From NCBI GenBank assembly GCA_013813135.1, contig JACCSF010000110.1, forward strand, positions 1-14,684: 14,684 nucleotides of DNA, read 5' to 3'. A program made the translations under genes and the position numbers. Of the stretch, positions 1 through 7,406 are shown in pieces; the first letter of the stretch is position 1; each line of letters starts with the position of its first letter. Source of the DNA: Thermoleophilaceae bacterium. Lineage in GTDB: Bacteria; Actinomycetota; Thermoleophilia; Solirubrobacterales; Thermoleophilaceae. The notes beneath the pieces are model-generated. The model was not told the origin of the DNA. It ran no database searches and worked only from the letters and a program-made list of their open reading frames with translations.

Positions 1-229
1 ACCCGCCACGCGAGTCGGTGACAACGTAAGGGTTGACGCCGGCGGTCACGACCTTCTGCGTGCCGTCGAGCGTAACGCTCGGGAAGTTGTCGGCCGTCAA
101 CGACGTCGTGTACACCAGGCTGCCGCCAATGATGGTGACCGATGTCGGATCCACGGCGGCATGCGCCGGACCGGCGAGGCCTAGAAAGCCGAGCGCCGCG
201 GCGATCGTGACAAGCGTGCGGTGGTACAT
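1..229 (-). CDS. Secreted protein, N-terminal part (runs off the window)
   Basis: The minus strand is open from an ATG at 227-229 to the left edge, giving 76 codons. The first ~25 residues are a clear Sec signal peptide: MYHRTLVT, a hydrophobic stretch rich in A, L and G, then a cleavage site after PAHA. The mature part (AVDPTSVTIIGGSLVYTTSL onward, with NFPSVTLDG and VVTDSRGG) looks like the start of a beta-rich extracellular domain of the kind seen in WxL-like surface proteins. I cannot confirm that family from 50 residues. A purine-rich GGGAGG lies 4 nt upstream of the ATG, which supports this start. The next gene (RTX protein) lies upstream on the same strand, about 170 bp away, so the two could be co-transcribed. 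Confidence 0.75.
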   Translation of the reverse strand, partial: MYHRTLVTIAAALGFLGLAGPAHAAVDPTSVTIIGGSLVYTTSLTADNFPSVTLDGTQKVVTAGVNPYVVTDSRGG

Positions 230-398
230 CGAGCCTCCCAGGGGGGCAAGACGAGGTGCCCTGCTAAGCGTCTTATCGGCATGACCCTCTCCCAGCATGA
301 GTCCGCACACCTATTTGGGGCGCTTGGCGGAGCGCAGGGAGCGGCAGTCAGAGCAGGCGATGTATGCCCGCACCGACGCCAACCGCCACTGGGCGCTG
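230..398. other. Intergenic stretch between two minus-strand secreted-protein genes
   Basis: There is no convincing gene. It holds the ribosome binding site of the leftmost gene (GGGAGG on the minus strand, 234-239). I see no clear terminator hairpin for the RTX gene. Confidence 0.5.
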
Positions 399-1799
399 TT
401 AGCGCCGCCTCTCTACACGGGTGACTCGGTCGACGACGCGCAGCGCCCTGACGCCGGAGCGAGGGCGCCTGCCGCGGTCGACGATCGCGCGGTCGCGCCC
501 CTTGCCGCCGTCGACCCTGTCGCGTACGCCGTCGCGCGCACCGATGAGATCTGGGCCGGCCCCGCCGAGCAGGCGGTCGGCGCCTCGTCCGCCGCGCAGG
601 CGGTCAGCGGCCTTGCCGCCGTTGAGCCGGTCATTGCCGGCCGCGCCGCTCAGGACGTCCTTGCTCGAGCCGCCCCCCAGGCGATCGCGTCCGGCGGCGC
701 CACTCGCGCGGTCTCGGCCGGCGCCGCCGCCGACGCGGTCGCTGCCCGCGTTGCCGTTCAGTCGATCGTTGCCGCGCAGGCCGATCAGCATGTCCTTCGC
801 CGCGCCGCCGCTCAGGCGATCGTTGCCGTTCGCGCCGTCGACGATGTCGATGCCCCCGACGCCGTTGACGACGTCATTGCCCCCGAGGCCACAGATCACA
901 TCGTTGCCGCGCGTGCCCGTGATCCGATCAGCGCCGGGCGTGCCGATGATCGTGCACTCCGCGAGCGGCACCAGCGATCCGCCGGGGCCGCGTCCCACCT
1001 CGGTGTTCTCGTTATAGCGGCTGAACAGCCGGTTGATCTCGCTGTCCGTCAGCGGGCCGCGCACGATGGTCACGCCGGGCGAGACGATCGGTGTGGTTTC
1101 GCCGTCATCGCCGGACCCGCCTTGTTCTACGGCCAGCACGACATTGTCGAACCGCGTGTTGGCCTGGCCAACCACTCCGACTCCGACTACCGTCGAGGTC
1201 GTAGTCGTCTCGATCCTTAGCTGGTAGCTGTGGCCGGCGGTGACAGCCCCCGCGGGCGCGCCGGCGGCGCGCTTGGCGAAGCTAGTCGCGCTCGAGCTGA
1301 GCTCCTCGGCCAACAGCGTCGTTGTCGAGCCGGCCGTCTGATCGACGAGCTTGACGGTGACCGTGCTCTTTGGCTGCAGGTCCACCAGGCCGCCCGGGTC
1401 GAGCTGACGGTCGTACTCAAAAGTCGCGCCCGTGATCGGCTCCCCCACGGGCACGGTGAAAGCGGGCGACGTCCAGACGCCGGCGCCCTCGAACAAGCCG
1501 CCCAGATTCGCTGTCACGGCCACGCGTAGGGCGATAGAACCAGCCGGGTTGCCGGCGCTGGGGTCGTATGGAGTGGATGCGTTGCAGAGCAAGCTCACGC
1601 TCACCGAGCACGAGGCGTTCGACCCGACCCAGCCCTGCGCGTTGACTGCGAAGTCACTGCCTCCACCCGGGTGATTGGTTACCGCGCCCTGGGCAGGCGC
1701 CGCGCCAGTCAGCGGCGCCACCAGCGCGGCCAACACCGCCACCGCACCAGACAACGCCCGCGCCGAACATCCGAACCGACCCACCAGCTTGCAACCCAT
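399..1799 (-). CDS. Secreted RTX-repeat (calcium-binding) protein
   Basis: This 466-residue protein is predicted to be exported. A basic N-terminus (MGCKLVGRFG) is followed by a hydrophobic run and a likely cleavage site near residues 35-40 (APAQGA). Residues ~45-225 form a beta-rich region that resembles a jelly-roll lectin-like domain; this is my inference. Residues ~288-436 are tandem RTX-type nonapeptides with the core G-x-x-G-x-D-R-L (GNDVICGLGGNDVVNG, GNDRLNGN, GADRLLGGAGPDLIG), which in the family bind calcium in a parallel beta-roll. Many repeats have Arg after the Asp. The C-terminal tail is strongly basic (VVDRVTRVERRR). ATG at 1797-1799 is preceded by GGAGG at a 10-nt spacing. Such proteins are often annotated as hemolysin-type, but nothing here shows toxin activity, and no type I secretion genes are in the window. 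Confidence 0.85.
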   Translation of the reverse strand: MGCKLVGRFGCSARALSGAVAVLAALVAPLTGAAPAQGAVTNHPGGGSDFAVNAQGWVGSNASCSVSVSLLCNASTPYDPSAGNPAGSIALRVAVTANLGGLFEGAGVWTSPAFTVPVGEPITGATFEYDRQLDPGGLVDLQPKSTVTVKLVDQTAGSTTTLLAEELSSSATSFAKRAAGAPAGAVTAGHSYQLRIETTTTSTVVGVGVVGQANTRFDNVVLAVEQGGSGDDGETTPIVSPGVTIVRGPLTDSEINRLFSRYNENTEVGRGPGGSLVPLAECTIIGTPGADRITGTRGNDVICGLGGNDVVNGVGGIDIVDGANGNDRLSGGAAKDMLIGLRGNDRLNGNAGSDRVGGGAGRDRASGAAGRDRLGGGSSKDVLSGAAGNDRLNGGKAADRLRGGRGADRLLGGAGPDLIGARDGVRDRVDGGKGRDRAIVDRGRRPRSGVRALRVVDRVTRVERRR

Positions 1800-2025
1800 A
1801 TCTACCTTGCCTCCGCACTTGGGATAGATGACCTGCCCTGCAAGGTCGGCCCACGCGCGCTAACAAGCGACCACCGGTCGCCATCGCTGGACACATGTAC
1901 GACCGTACGACCACGACGGCCCGCCTCAAGCCCCGCCGCCGGTCCCGTCGTCAACGGGAACCCGCAGGGCTGCACCGATGCAGCTCTGGCTTACGTCGCG
2001 CCAACCCGGGCTCGGCCCGCAGCGG
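1800..2025. other. Intergenic stretch upstream of the RTX gene
   Basis: No gene is supported here. Open frames in it are shadows. The RTX ribosome binding site (GGAGG on the minus strand) lies at its left edge. The promoter must lie here or further upstream, but I cannot identify one by eye. Confidence 0.4.
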
Positions 2026-3100
2026 CTAGACACCCTCGGTGTTCATGGCGGTGCCTGTTCTGTCGTGATCCGCTGGCCGCGTGCGTCGCTCGCCGCGATA
2101 GGGGTGGCAGCGGTTGCGGCCGCTGCGCTTTGCCGAGTACAGCGCGGAGTCGGCGCGCTGGAGCAGGCGCGCTGCTTCGGTGCCGTTCTCTGGGCAGGTG
2201 GCGATGCCTGCGGAGGCCGTTAGCGATCGAGCTCCGACGGTGAGCGCGGCGATTGCCACTCGCGCGCGTTCCGCGGTCGCCGCCGCGCTTGCCGGCCCAG
2301 CATCGGGAAGGATGAGCGCGAACTCCTCGCCCCCCAGTCGCGCTGCCACGTCGGTCGCGCGTACGACGGAAGTCAGGCGCTCGGCGACTGCCTCAAGCAC
2401 CCTGTCTCCCTGAGCGTGCCCGTAGCGGTCGTTTACTGCTTTGAAGTGGTCAAGATCGATGACAACCAGACCGAGGGGGCGCCCGGCGGCGAGCGCCCCG
2501 GCGACCTCTCGCTCGAGGCGCTCGTGAAACGCACGCTGGTTGAGCAGGCCGGTAAGGCCGTCGGTAGTAGCCAGAGCGCGCAAGACCTCCCGTTGGCGCG
2601 CCCAGTCGAAGGCGAGCGCCGCCATCACTGCGAAACGTTCGACGACCTGCGCCTCGGCGGCGGAGAACGCGAAGTCTTCGCCACCTCGGTAGACGTTCAG
2701 CGCCCCGATCGCTCGGTTGTTCGACCAGCAGCGGCACGCAGCTGAGTGCCTCCGGCTCGATGGCAGTGCCGGCCACCACTTCCCCCTGCGGGTCAAGGTC
2801 GACCCGCGGAACGTTCCGTGCCCGTCGCTCGCGGACAACCTGCCCCGTGATTCCCACGTCAACAGAGAAGCTGTCGGCCATCACCTCGTCGACCCACTTG
2901 CCGGCCGCGAACGCCGGGGTCAAGGTCCGTCCATCGTCCCCCAGTTCGTAGACGGCGAGATCGTCGTAGGGGACCAGCTCCCTCAAATGGACCGCCATTC
3001 GACGCAAGGTGTCCGCGAGGGAATCCGCTGCAAGCACCGCCGCGGCCGCGTCCATCAGCGCCTCGAGGACCACGGCCGTTGTCCCGCCATCGTCATCCAC
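2026..3100 (-). pseudogene. GAF-GGDEF diguanylate cyclase, frameshifted
   Basis: Two overlapping minus-strand frames together encode a GAF sensor followed by a GGDEF domain, which makes cyclic di-GMP from two GTP. The first frame has a GTG start at 3100 (a TTG at 3142 is an alternative) and carries the GAF domain up to SCVPLLVE. The second frame resumes at NRAIGALNVYR and runs to the TAG at 2026. One extra base near 2718-2722 separates them: removing a C from GTCGAACAACCG gives the smooth GAF sequence PLLVENRAIGALNVYR. The catalytic motif is GGEEF, DLDHFKAVNDRYGH is intact, and RATD five residues before GGEEF is a complete inhibitory I-site. Apart from the shift the enzyme looks functional, so a recent mutation or a sequencing error are both possible. 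The protein has no membrane segment. Confidence 0.85.
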
Positions 3101-3355
3101 CTGCGCCCGCCCCCTCCACCGAGCGGTTCTCACGCAGCCCAAACGCCGCCGAGACGAAACGCCACATACACAGATCTATCGACCCTGCTGCCGAGGACTT
3201 GAGCGCGGCGAAACTTCAAAGGTGCTTCCTGCCGAGAGTTTTCCAGCGGGAGCAGGGCTCCCCGGTCCGATGTAGCGGGTCGAAGGGCCACCCCACCCGT
3301 CGCCTTCGTGGGGGCGCGCCCGCTGCGCCGGAGGCTGAGAACCGGCGCCATCGAC
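3101..3355. other. Gap between the cyclase gene and the cut end of hsdR
   Basis: The minus-strand frame of hsdR stays open through this stretch, but from about 3360 downward it no longer resembles a restriction subunit. I recognise no gene here and read it as foreign or rearranged sequence joined at the hsdR breakpoint. Confidence 0.45.
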
Positions 3356-4693
3356 CCCCCCTTCGCCACGACCTTGCGGTCAAGGTCACTTGCCTTGTAG
3401 GAGACGTCGTCGTCCAGGTCCTCCCAGCGGACCTTGCGCGTCTGTCGATCCCGGAAGCCTGCGGCCAGTCCGGCATCGATGGTGCTGCCCTTCTCGGTGA
3501 CCTCGGTCCGGATCCGATACACGCTGTAGTCGACGTTGACTCCATCGACGACTGCATTGTCATGGGAGTACTCCATGACCAAGTTCTGATTGAAGAATCC
3601 GAATGCCTGCTTGTTCGGCGTGGCGGTAAGCCCCACGATCGAGGCGTCGAAGTACTCGAGAACCTGACGCCACACGCCAAAGATCGAGCGGTGACATTCA
3701 TCGACAATCACGACGTCGAAGGTCTCGATCGGGACGGCAGGGTTGTAGGAGATCTCCACCGGCCGCGTCGGAGCATCTTCAAACGACGAATGCTCGTCGG
3801 CCTCCTCGTCGAGGTGAGCTTCGCCGCCCAGGATCGAATACATCCGCTGAATGGTGGAGATGCAAACCCGCGATACGCCGTCGATGTGGTTCGACGTCAG
3901 GTGCTGGATGTTGTAGAGCTCGGTGAACTTGCGGCCATCACCCGGTGTGTCGAACTTGTAGAACTCGGTCTTGGTCTGCCGACCGAGGTTTCCGCGGTCC
4001 ACCAAGAATAGGATCCGGCCGACGTTGGCCTCCCTGATGAGGCGATAGCAGAGGTTCGCTGCCACGTACGTCTTCCCTGACCCGGTGGCCATCTGGATCA
4101 GTGCACGCGGCTTGCCCAGTCGCATCGACTTCTCTGTGTTCTGGATCGCCTCAGGCTGGACCCCCCAGAGCCGCCCGCGATCAACGGGCGGCATGTCCAT
4201 CAGCCCCGCCCGCGGAGTGGCCCGCTCGGGATGGTCGGCCATGGTGTCCAGCCATCGAGCCAGCGTCTCCGGGCGATGGAAGTACCCATCGAAGGTGGGT
4301 CGACTGCGGAAGTCGGGATCCTGCGTATTCGTGAAGCGGCTGACCTTGCCAGTCGATTCGTAGCGAAACGGGAGCGGCAGGATCGGCGCACTCACCCCCT
4401 CAGGGAGGCCGTCGCCGTACTTGGCCGTCTGCAGTTCCACCTCGGTGAGCGTCGTCCCCCTTCGGCTTGGCCTCAATCGCGCCCACCGGCTTCCGATCGA
4501 TGAAGAGAAGGTAGTCCGCCCGGCCGTGGGGCTCCCGCAGCGTGAACTCCCGCACCGCGACCCCCTGCCCGGCACCGAGATTGATGTTCTTCTGGGACTG
4601 GACAACCCAGCCGCACTCGGCCAGCTTCGCATCGATCTCCATTCGCGCCTGAGCCTCGGCCGCGAGGTAGGCGGTAGCCTCGCTGTCAGTCAC
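3356..4693 (-). pseudogene. hsdR: Type I restriction enzyme R subunit, frameshifted and C-terminally truncated
   Basis: The motor-nuclease subunit of a type I restriction system is recognisable. It starts at a GTG at 4691-4693 (VTDSEATAYLAAEAQ). The N-terminal nuclease domain has the PD-(D/E)xK signature in GRADYLLFIDRK and GAIEAK. The helicase follows, with Walker A (MATGSGKT), the DEAD-like box (VDECHRS) and motif III (LTATP). The frame breaks near 4456-4460, where a run of five C (G on the coding strand) has one base too many: with four G the protein reads on from EAKPKG into TTLTEVELQTAKYGDG. Homology stops at DLDRKVVAKG near 3360, so the second RecA lobe (motifs IV-VI) and the C-terminal assembly region are missing. 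Intact HsdR is about twice as long. No hsdM or hsdS is present. This is a dead remnant. Confidence 0.88.
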
Positions 4694-5207
4694 GGCGGCT
4701 AGCGTACCGGCGGTGCCTCTGCGACGGATCGCCTCAATGTGACGCCTTTCGTTGCGGCTGACGCTCGCATCTCGCCCGCCCCCCCTCGGGCTCCGGCTCA
4801 GAGGAGCCGCACAACCGCTTCCACATCGCTTCCAAAGGCTCCCGGGAACAAGGTGGGGCGAGGGGACTCTTAGGATTCCGGATGTGGAGCGCAAGGCTGC
4901 GATGGAGCGAGCGGTCGGTTCGGCTCCAGCAAGCCGAATCTGGCTCGTAGTAGTAGGTGCGGTCGGCTAAGAGGCCTGAGAATTGAGTTCTTCCCCGCCG
5001 ACTTGCCGGGTTGCGCGGCGCATCTTCGGTCTCCGGACTCTCACGCCATTCCGGAAGCGTCGAGGCGCATCACAGGGGCAGCAGCTCTCATCACGTTGAA
5101 GCAAGGGCTCAAAACAAAAGAGCGGGCCAGTGGTTGCCCCCTCCGTTGCCCCCTCTGATGCGAGCGTGTAAGCGAAGACCCGTCACTCCGCTTCCCAAGC
5201 GGAAAAG
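4694..5207. other. Gene-poor stretch upstream of hsdR, left of att-like repeat 1
   Basis: I see no supportable gene in these 514 bases. The position upstream of hsdR is where hsdS would be expected, but no frame reads as a specificity subunit. The right part carries an 11-bp tandem repeat (listed separately) and then the tRNA-derived repeat. Short open frames running through the tRNA fragment give the familiar spurious peptides produced by translating a tRNA. Confidence 0.5.
5133..5155. repeat. 11-bp tandem direct repeat (possible integrase arm site)
   Basis: GTTGCCCCCTC occurs twice, at 5133-5143 and 5145-5155, separated by one C (12-bp period). It lies about 50 bp from the tRNA-derived repeat. 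Tandem short repeats next to an attachment core are typical of tyrosine-integrase arm-type sites; this role is inferred. Confidence 0.6.
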
Positions 5208-5254
5208 CTGAACGCGCCCGACAGGATTCGAACCTGTGACCTTCGGTTCCGTAG
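5208..5254 (-). repeat. att-like repeat copy 1: 3' fragment of tRNA-Arg(ACG)
   Basis: These 47 bp are identical to 13636-13682. On the minus strand they read as tRNA-Arg from position 32 to the 3' end. The parts are anticodon loop CTACGGA (anticodon ACG), 3' anticodon stem ACCGA, variable loop AGGTC, T-arm ACAGG-TTCGAAT-CCTGT, and 3' acceptor strand CGGGCGC, followed by G and TTCAG. No CCA is encoded. The bases that should supply the other half of the anticodon stem (TCGGT expected) are GCCTT here, so the 5' half is absent and this is not a working tRNA. Identity between the copies ends exactly at the anticodon-loop edge, a crossover position known for one class of tyrosine integrases. Confidence 0.85.
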
Positions 5255-5256
5255 AA

Positions 5257-5272
5257 GGCCGCTCTAGCGGCC
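5257..5272. repeat. Palindrome abutting att-like repeat 1
   Basis: GGCCGCT-CT-AGCGGCC is a perfect inverted repeat two bases from the end of the tRNA fragment. As RNA it could fold into a 6-bp GC stem with a 4-nt loop. It has no counterpart beside copy 2. Its role is unknown. Confidence 0.55.
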
Positions 5273-5320
5273 CGCAACCCCAGTCCTGATCGGAAATCCC
5301 TGCACAGCGGCGAAATCCGA

Positions 5321-5340
5321 GCGGACACAAGCGGACACAA
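5321..5340. repeat. 10-bp tandem repeat
   Basis: GCGGACACAA is repeated head to tail exactly (5321-5330, 5331-5340), followed at 5351 by the related GGGGACACGA. It lies inside the presumed element, about 70 bp from att-like repeat 1. Confidence 0.6.
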
Positions 5341-5363
5341 GGAGCCACGAGGGGACACGATTC

Positions 5364-5384
5364 GTTCCCACCCCTGTTCCCACC
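5364..5384. repeat. 9-bp direct repeat with 12-bp period
   Basis: GTTCCCACC occurs at 5364-5372 and 5376-5384. The 12-bp period matches the repeat pair at 5133-5155 on the other side of the tRNA fragment, as expected if both were binding arms of one recombinase. Confidence 0.55.
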
Positions 5385-5420
5385 GGAAAGCCCGGTCGGC
5401 TCAGTGCTAGCGCCTACTCG

Positions 5421-5510
5421 CGGTCCTTCGAGCAGCTCCTCCACCGCAGTCCGCAGCGGCGAGAGATGGTCCGTCACGATCTCCCAGACGCGTTCGAGGT
5501 CGATGTCGAG
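5421..5510 (-). pseudogene. HepT-like (DUF86) toxin, C-terminal fragment
   Basis: About 30 residues on the minus strand (LDIDLERVWEIVTDHL, then SPLRTAVEELLEG) match the pattern of the last helices of HepT/DUF86 proteins: Y-x-x-D-x-x-x-V-W-x-x-V, then L-P-x-L, then a leucine-rich helix. HepT is the HEPN-fold toxin paired with an MNT antitoxin. A TAG at 5511-5513 precedes the fragment in frame, and the catalytic R-x4-6-H region and the rest of the N-terminus are gone. The fragment ends at the point where a PspAB fragment begins on the other strand. Its own stop is not evident, and the frame runs on into unrelated sequence. Assignment is by pattern memory only. Confidence 0.55.
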
Positions 5511-5828
5511 CTACCGCTGGCTGATCCTCGAGGACCCGGACTTTGACGACCTCGTGGTGGCGATGAACACCGTGTCCGTCGAACTCCAGGGCGCCGGCTA
5601 CGGCGACCGCCTGCTGCCGCGGTGTTCGCCTACCAGGACGAGAACGGCAAGCCGGTCTACTTCATCTACAACTTCAAGCGCGGCAAGTACCACCCCTTCG
5701 TGCCCGCGGCCGGCGACAAGGCCCGCAACACCGAGGAGGAGCTGCGCATCAAGGCCCAGCTCGCCCGCGACCTGCCCTGGGAAGAGGACATGGCGCGCTG
5801 GTTCCCGCTCTGGGACATCCCGCTCTAG
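5503..5828 (+). pseudogene. PspA-associated protein PspAB, N-terminally truncated and frameshifted
   Basis: Two plus-strand frames together give the C-terminal half of a PspAB-like protein. The first frame reads YRWLILEDPDFDDL and VELQGAGYGDRLL. After about 5616 the sequence continues one frame over as VFAYQDENGKPVYFIYNFKR and WEEDMARWFPLWDIPL, ending in TAG at 5826-5828. A single missing G (CTGCTGCCGCGG instead of CTGCTGGCCGCGG) explains the shift. PspAB proteins are small cytoplasmic partners linked to PspA membrane-stress systems. The usual N-terminal ~80-100 residues are absent, and recognisable homology begins at about 5509, where it meets the HepT-like fragment. No pspA is in the window. 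The family name is from memory of the conserved DPDFDDL and YNFKRG motifs. Confidence 0.65.
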
Positions 5829-6880
5829 AGACGCTCGACCCCGAAGTCGGCGCTGCCCACCGCGCGGTTGCCGATCAGCCGGGCCGAGCGGCTGTTGATG
5901 TCGAAGCCGTCGTCTCCAGAGCGACGCGCGGTGTTGTCCCGTAGGAGGGCGTTCCGATCGTTCTTTGCGACCAGGAAGCCATCCTTGCCGGCCGCTGTGA
6001 CCCGATTTCCGCGAACGAGGGTGTCAGTGCTGCCGATCGGTGGGTCTCCGATCCCGAGTCGGATGCCTGAGTGGCGTGTACGTGCGACCACGTTGCGGAC
6101 GACCACGTTGCCGCGCCCCTTCTCGATGGCGATCCCCTCGCCGCCCCCGGAGATGCGGTTGCCCGCGATCACGTTCCGGCTGCCAGGCCCGACGAGGATG
6201 CCTGTGCCATTACGGACGCAGTGGTTACCTCGCACCTGATTGCCATCGGCTTGCACGAAGACTCCGAAGTCGCCATTGCGCACGAACTCATTGCCCTTGA
6301 TCAGGTTGCCGGTCGACTTCTCGATGTGAATGCCGATCTGCCCGTTGCGGCGGAACTCGTTTCCGACGATCCGCAGGTCGTGCGAGAAGAACACTCCGAG
6401 TCCGTCGCCGTCGGGCCTTGGGTTGTCTTTGCCGGTGCTGTGGCGGAGCACCGTTCCGGACGAGCCGGCGATAAGGAAGCCAAACCATTGGTTCTCCGAG
6501 GACGTGAGCTTCACGAGGCGGTTGTCGCGCACCCTCATAACGCCCACGCCGATCGCGAACCCGCGCACAGAGCCGTTTCGAACGGTGACGCCCGAACGGT
6601 CGTCGTTCGCGACCCCCACGTCGCAGATCTGCCGCCGCGGGCAGCGCCTGACGAGCTTTCCGTCACCGGAGATCGTGTGGCCGTTGAGGTCGAGCGTGAT
6701 GTTGTCGGCGCCGATCACGATGCCGTTGCTTCGGCAACCCGTGAGGTCGCGGTCCAGGGTGGTATCGACGGTGATCGTGTCGCCACATTCGAGACCGGCA
6801 GGCGGCGACTGGCCCGCTGCGGCGGTAACGCCGGCCAGGGCAAGCAGGGCGATCACGGGAAGCAACCTGAGCGGGGCCAT
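5825..6880 (-). CDS. Secreted right-handed parallel beta-helix protein (NosD-like), possibly lacking its C-terminus
   Basis: This 351-residue exported protein starts at ATG 6878-6880, chosen because AAAGGA lies 7 nt upstream; an in-frame ATG at 6904 would add 8 residues. A signal peptide (MAPLRLLPVIALLALAGVTA) is followed by CGDTITVDTTLDRDLTGC, with two Cys that could form a disulfide, and NITLDLNGHTISGDG. From about residue 100 there are repeating PbH1-type coils of ~22 residues: GNEFRRNGQIGIHIEKS, GNEFVRNGDFGVFVQA, GNHCVRNGTGILVGPG, RGNRVTAAGKDGFLVA. Such folds often bind or cleave polysaccharides, but no catalytic motif is obvious. The protein stops abruptly after NRAVGSADFGVERL; relatives I recall continue for about 25 more residues with a Cys-containing tail. 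The stop sits in a CTAG shared with the PspAB fragment, so an end truncated at a junction is plausible. Confidence 0.8.
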   Translation of the reverse strand: MAPLRLLPVIALLALAGVTAAAGQSPPAGLECGDTITVDTTLDRDLTGCRSNGIVIGADNITLDLNGHTISGDGKLVRRCPRRQICDVGVANDDRSGVTVRNGSVRGFAIGVGVMRVRDNRLVKLTSSENQWFGFLIAGSSGTVLRHSTGKDNPRPDGDGLGVFFSHDLRIVGNEFRRNGQIGIHIEKSTGNLIKGNEFVRNGDFGVFVQADGNQVRGNHCVRNGTGILVGPGSRNVIAGNRISGGGEGIAIEKGRGNVVVRNVVARTRHSGIRLGIGDPPIGSTDTLVRGNRVTAAGKDGFLVAKNDRNALLRDNTARRSGDDGFDINSRSARLIGNRAVGSADFGVERL

Positions 6881-6948
6881 CGGAGTCCTTTCGTGTTTGG
6901 ACATCGCTGGCCGAAGCTACGAGCACGCAGGGCTTCCAGAAACGCGGG

Positions 6949-7005
6949 TGGCCACAGTCTTCGCTACGTGGCCGCACGGATATTTGGGCGGAGCGACTGT
7001 GGCCA
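6949..7005. promoter_or_regulatory. Inverted repeat in a divergent promoter region
   Basis: TGGCCACAGTC (6949-6959) and GACTGTGGCCA (6995-7005) are perfect inverted complements, 35 nt apart, between the beta-helix gene (minus) and the response regulator gene (plus). Related GGCCACAG and ACTGTGGC elements occur in the other divergent region at 10562-10596. A binding site for a shared regulator is inferred. The wide spacing argues against a terminator hairpin. Confidence 0.5.
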
Positions 7006-7046
7006 GCCCTGATGCGGGCGCGCGCGACCTCTGGGAGGATCGCGCC

Positions 7047-7400
7047 ATGCGCCGGACGGTCCTGATCGTCGACGACCACGAGGCGTTTCGTGAGTCCGCG
7101 GCGGCGCTGCTCGAGGCAGAGGGCTTCGACGTAGTCGGAGAGGCCGCCGACGGCCCCCAGGCCGTCGCCGAGGTTGAGCGGCTGCAACCCGAGGTGGTGC
7201 TCCTCGACATTCAGCTCCCCGAGCTCGACGGGTTCGCCGTCGCGGAGCGCCTGGCCGCCCTGCCGGAGGCACCGCGTGTCGTGCTCATCTCGAGCCGTGA
7301 GGCGAGCGCCTACGGGCACCGTCTCGGCGAGGCGGCCGCACGAGGGTTCATCACGAAGCGCGAGCTCTCGGGCCGGGCGCTCGCGGCACTCGTGAGCTGA
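7047..7400 (+). CDS. Single-domain (REC-only) response regulator
   Basis: This 117-residue protein is a receiver domain with no output domain. Key residues are present: D9/D10 in VLIVDDHE, phosphoacceptor D54 in VVLLDIQLPELDGF, switch Ser82 in VVLISSRE, and Lys104 in GFITK. Such proteins usually act by protein contact or as phosphate sinks, not by binding DNA. ATG 7047 is preceded by GGGAGGA at good spacing. The gene is followed after 6 nt by histidine kinase 1 and surely forms an operon with it. A long frame opening upstream at 6330 is an artefact of antisense reading through the beta-helix gene. The partner kinase is probably kinase 1; exchange with kinase 2 is possible but not shown. Confidence 0.9.
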   Translation: MRRTVLIVDDHEAFRESAAALLEAEGFDVVGEAADGPQAVAEVERLQPEVVLLDIQLPELDGFAVAERLAALPEAPRVVLISSREASAYGHRLGEAAARGFITKRELSGRALAALVS

Positions 7401-7406
7401 GCGACG

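Noticed and set aside
421..1017. Plus-strand Ser/Pro/Arg-rich frame
   Set aside because: It is antisense to the RTX repeats. The apparent repetition (RSLP, APPL) only mirrors the nonapeptides.
399..1200. CRISPR-like periodic repeats
   Set aside because: The 27-nt periodicity comes from RTX nonapeptide codons in a coding frame. There are no identical repeats with unique spacers, and no cas genes.
2450..3100. Programmed frameshift in the GAF-GGDEF gene
   Set aside because: No slippery heptamer or downstream structure is evident, and such shifting is not known for this family. A plain indel is simpler.
3079..4011. Plus-strand frame of 310 codons
   Set aside because: Antisense to hsdR, whose motifs on the minus strand are unmistakable.
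5208..5254. Complete tRNA gene
   Set aside because: The 5' half, D-arm and matching anticodon stem are absent at both copies, so neither can be a functional tRNA.
5109..5477. Minus-strand frame with TEPKVTGSNPVGRV
   Set aside because: This is translation of the tRNA fragment, a well-known annotation artefact. Only its first part holds the HepT-like residues.
6330..7046. Long N-terminal extension of the REC-only regulator
   Set aside because: The extension is antisense to the beta-helix gene. The ATG at 7047 has a good ribosome binding site and begins exactly at the receiver domain.
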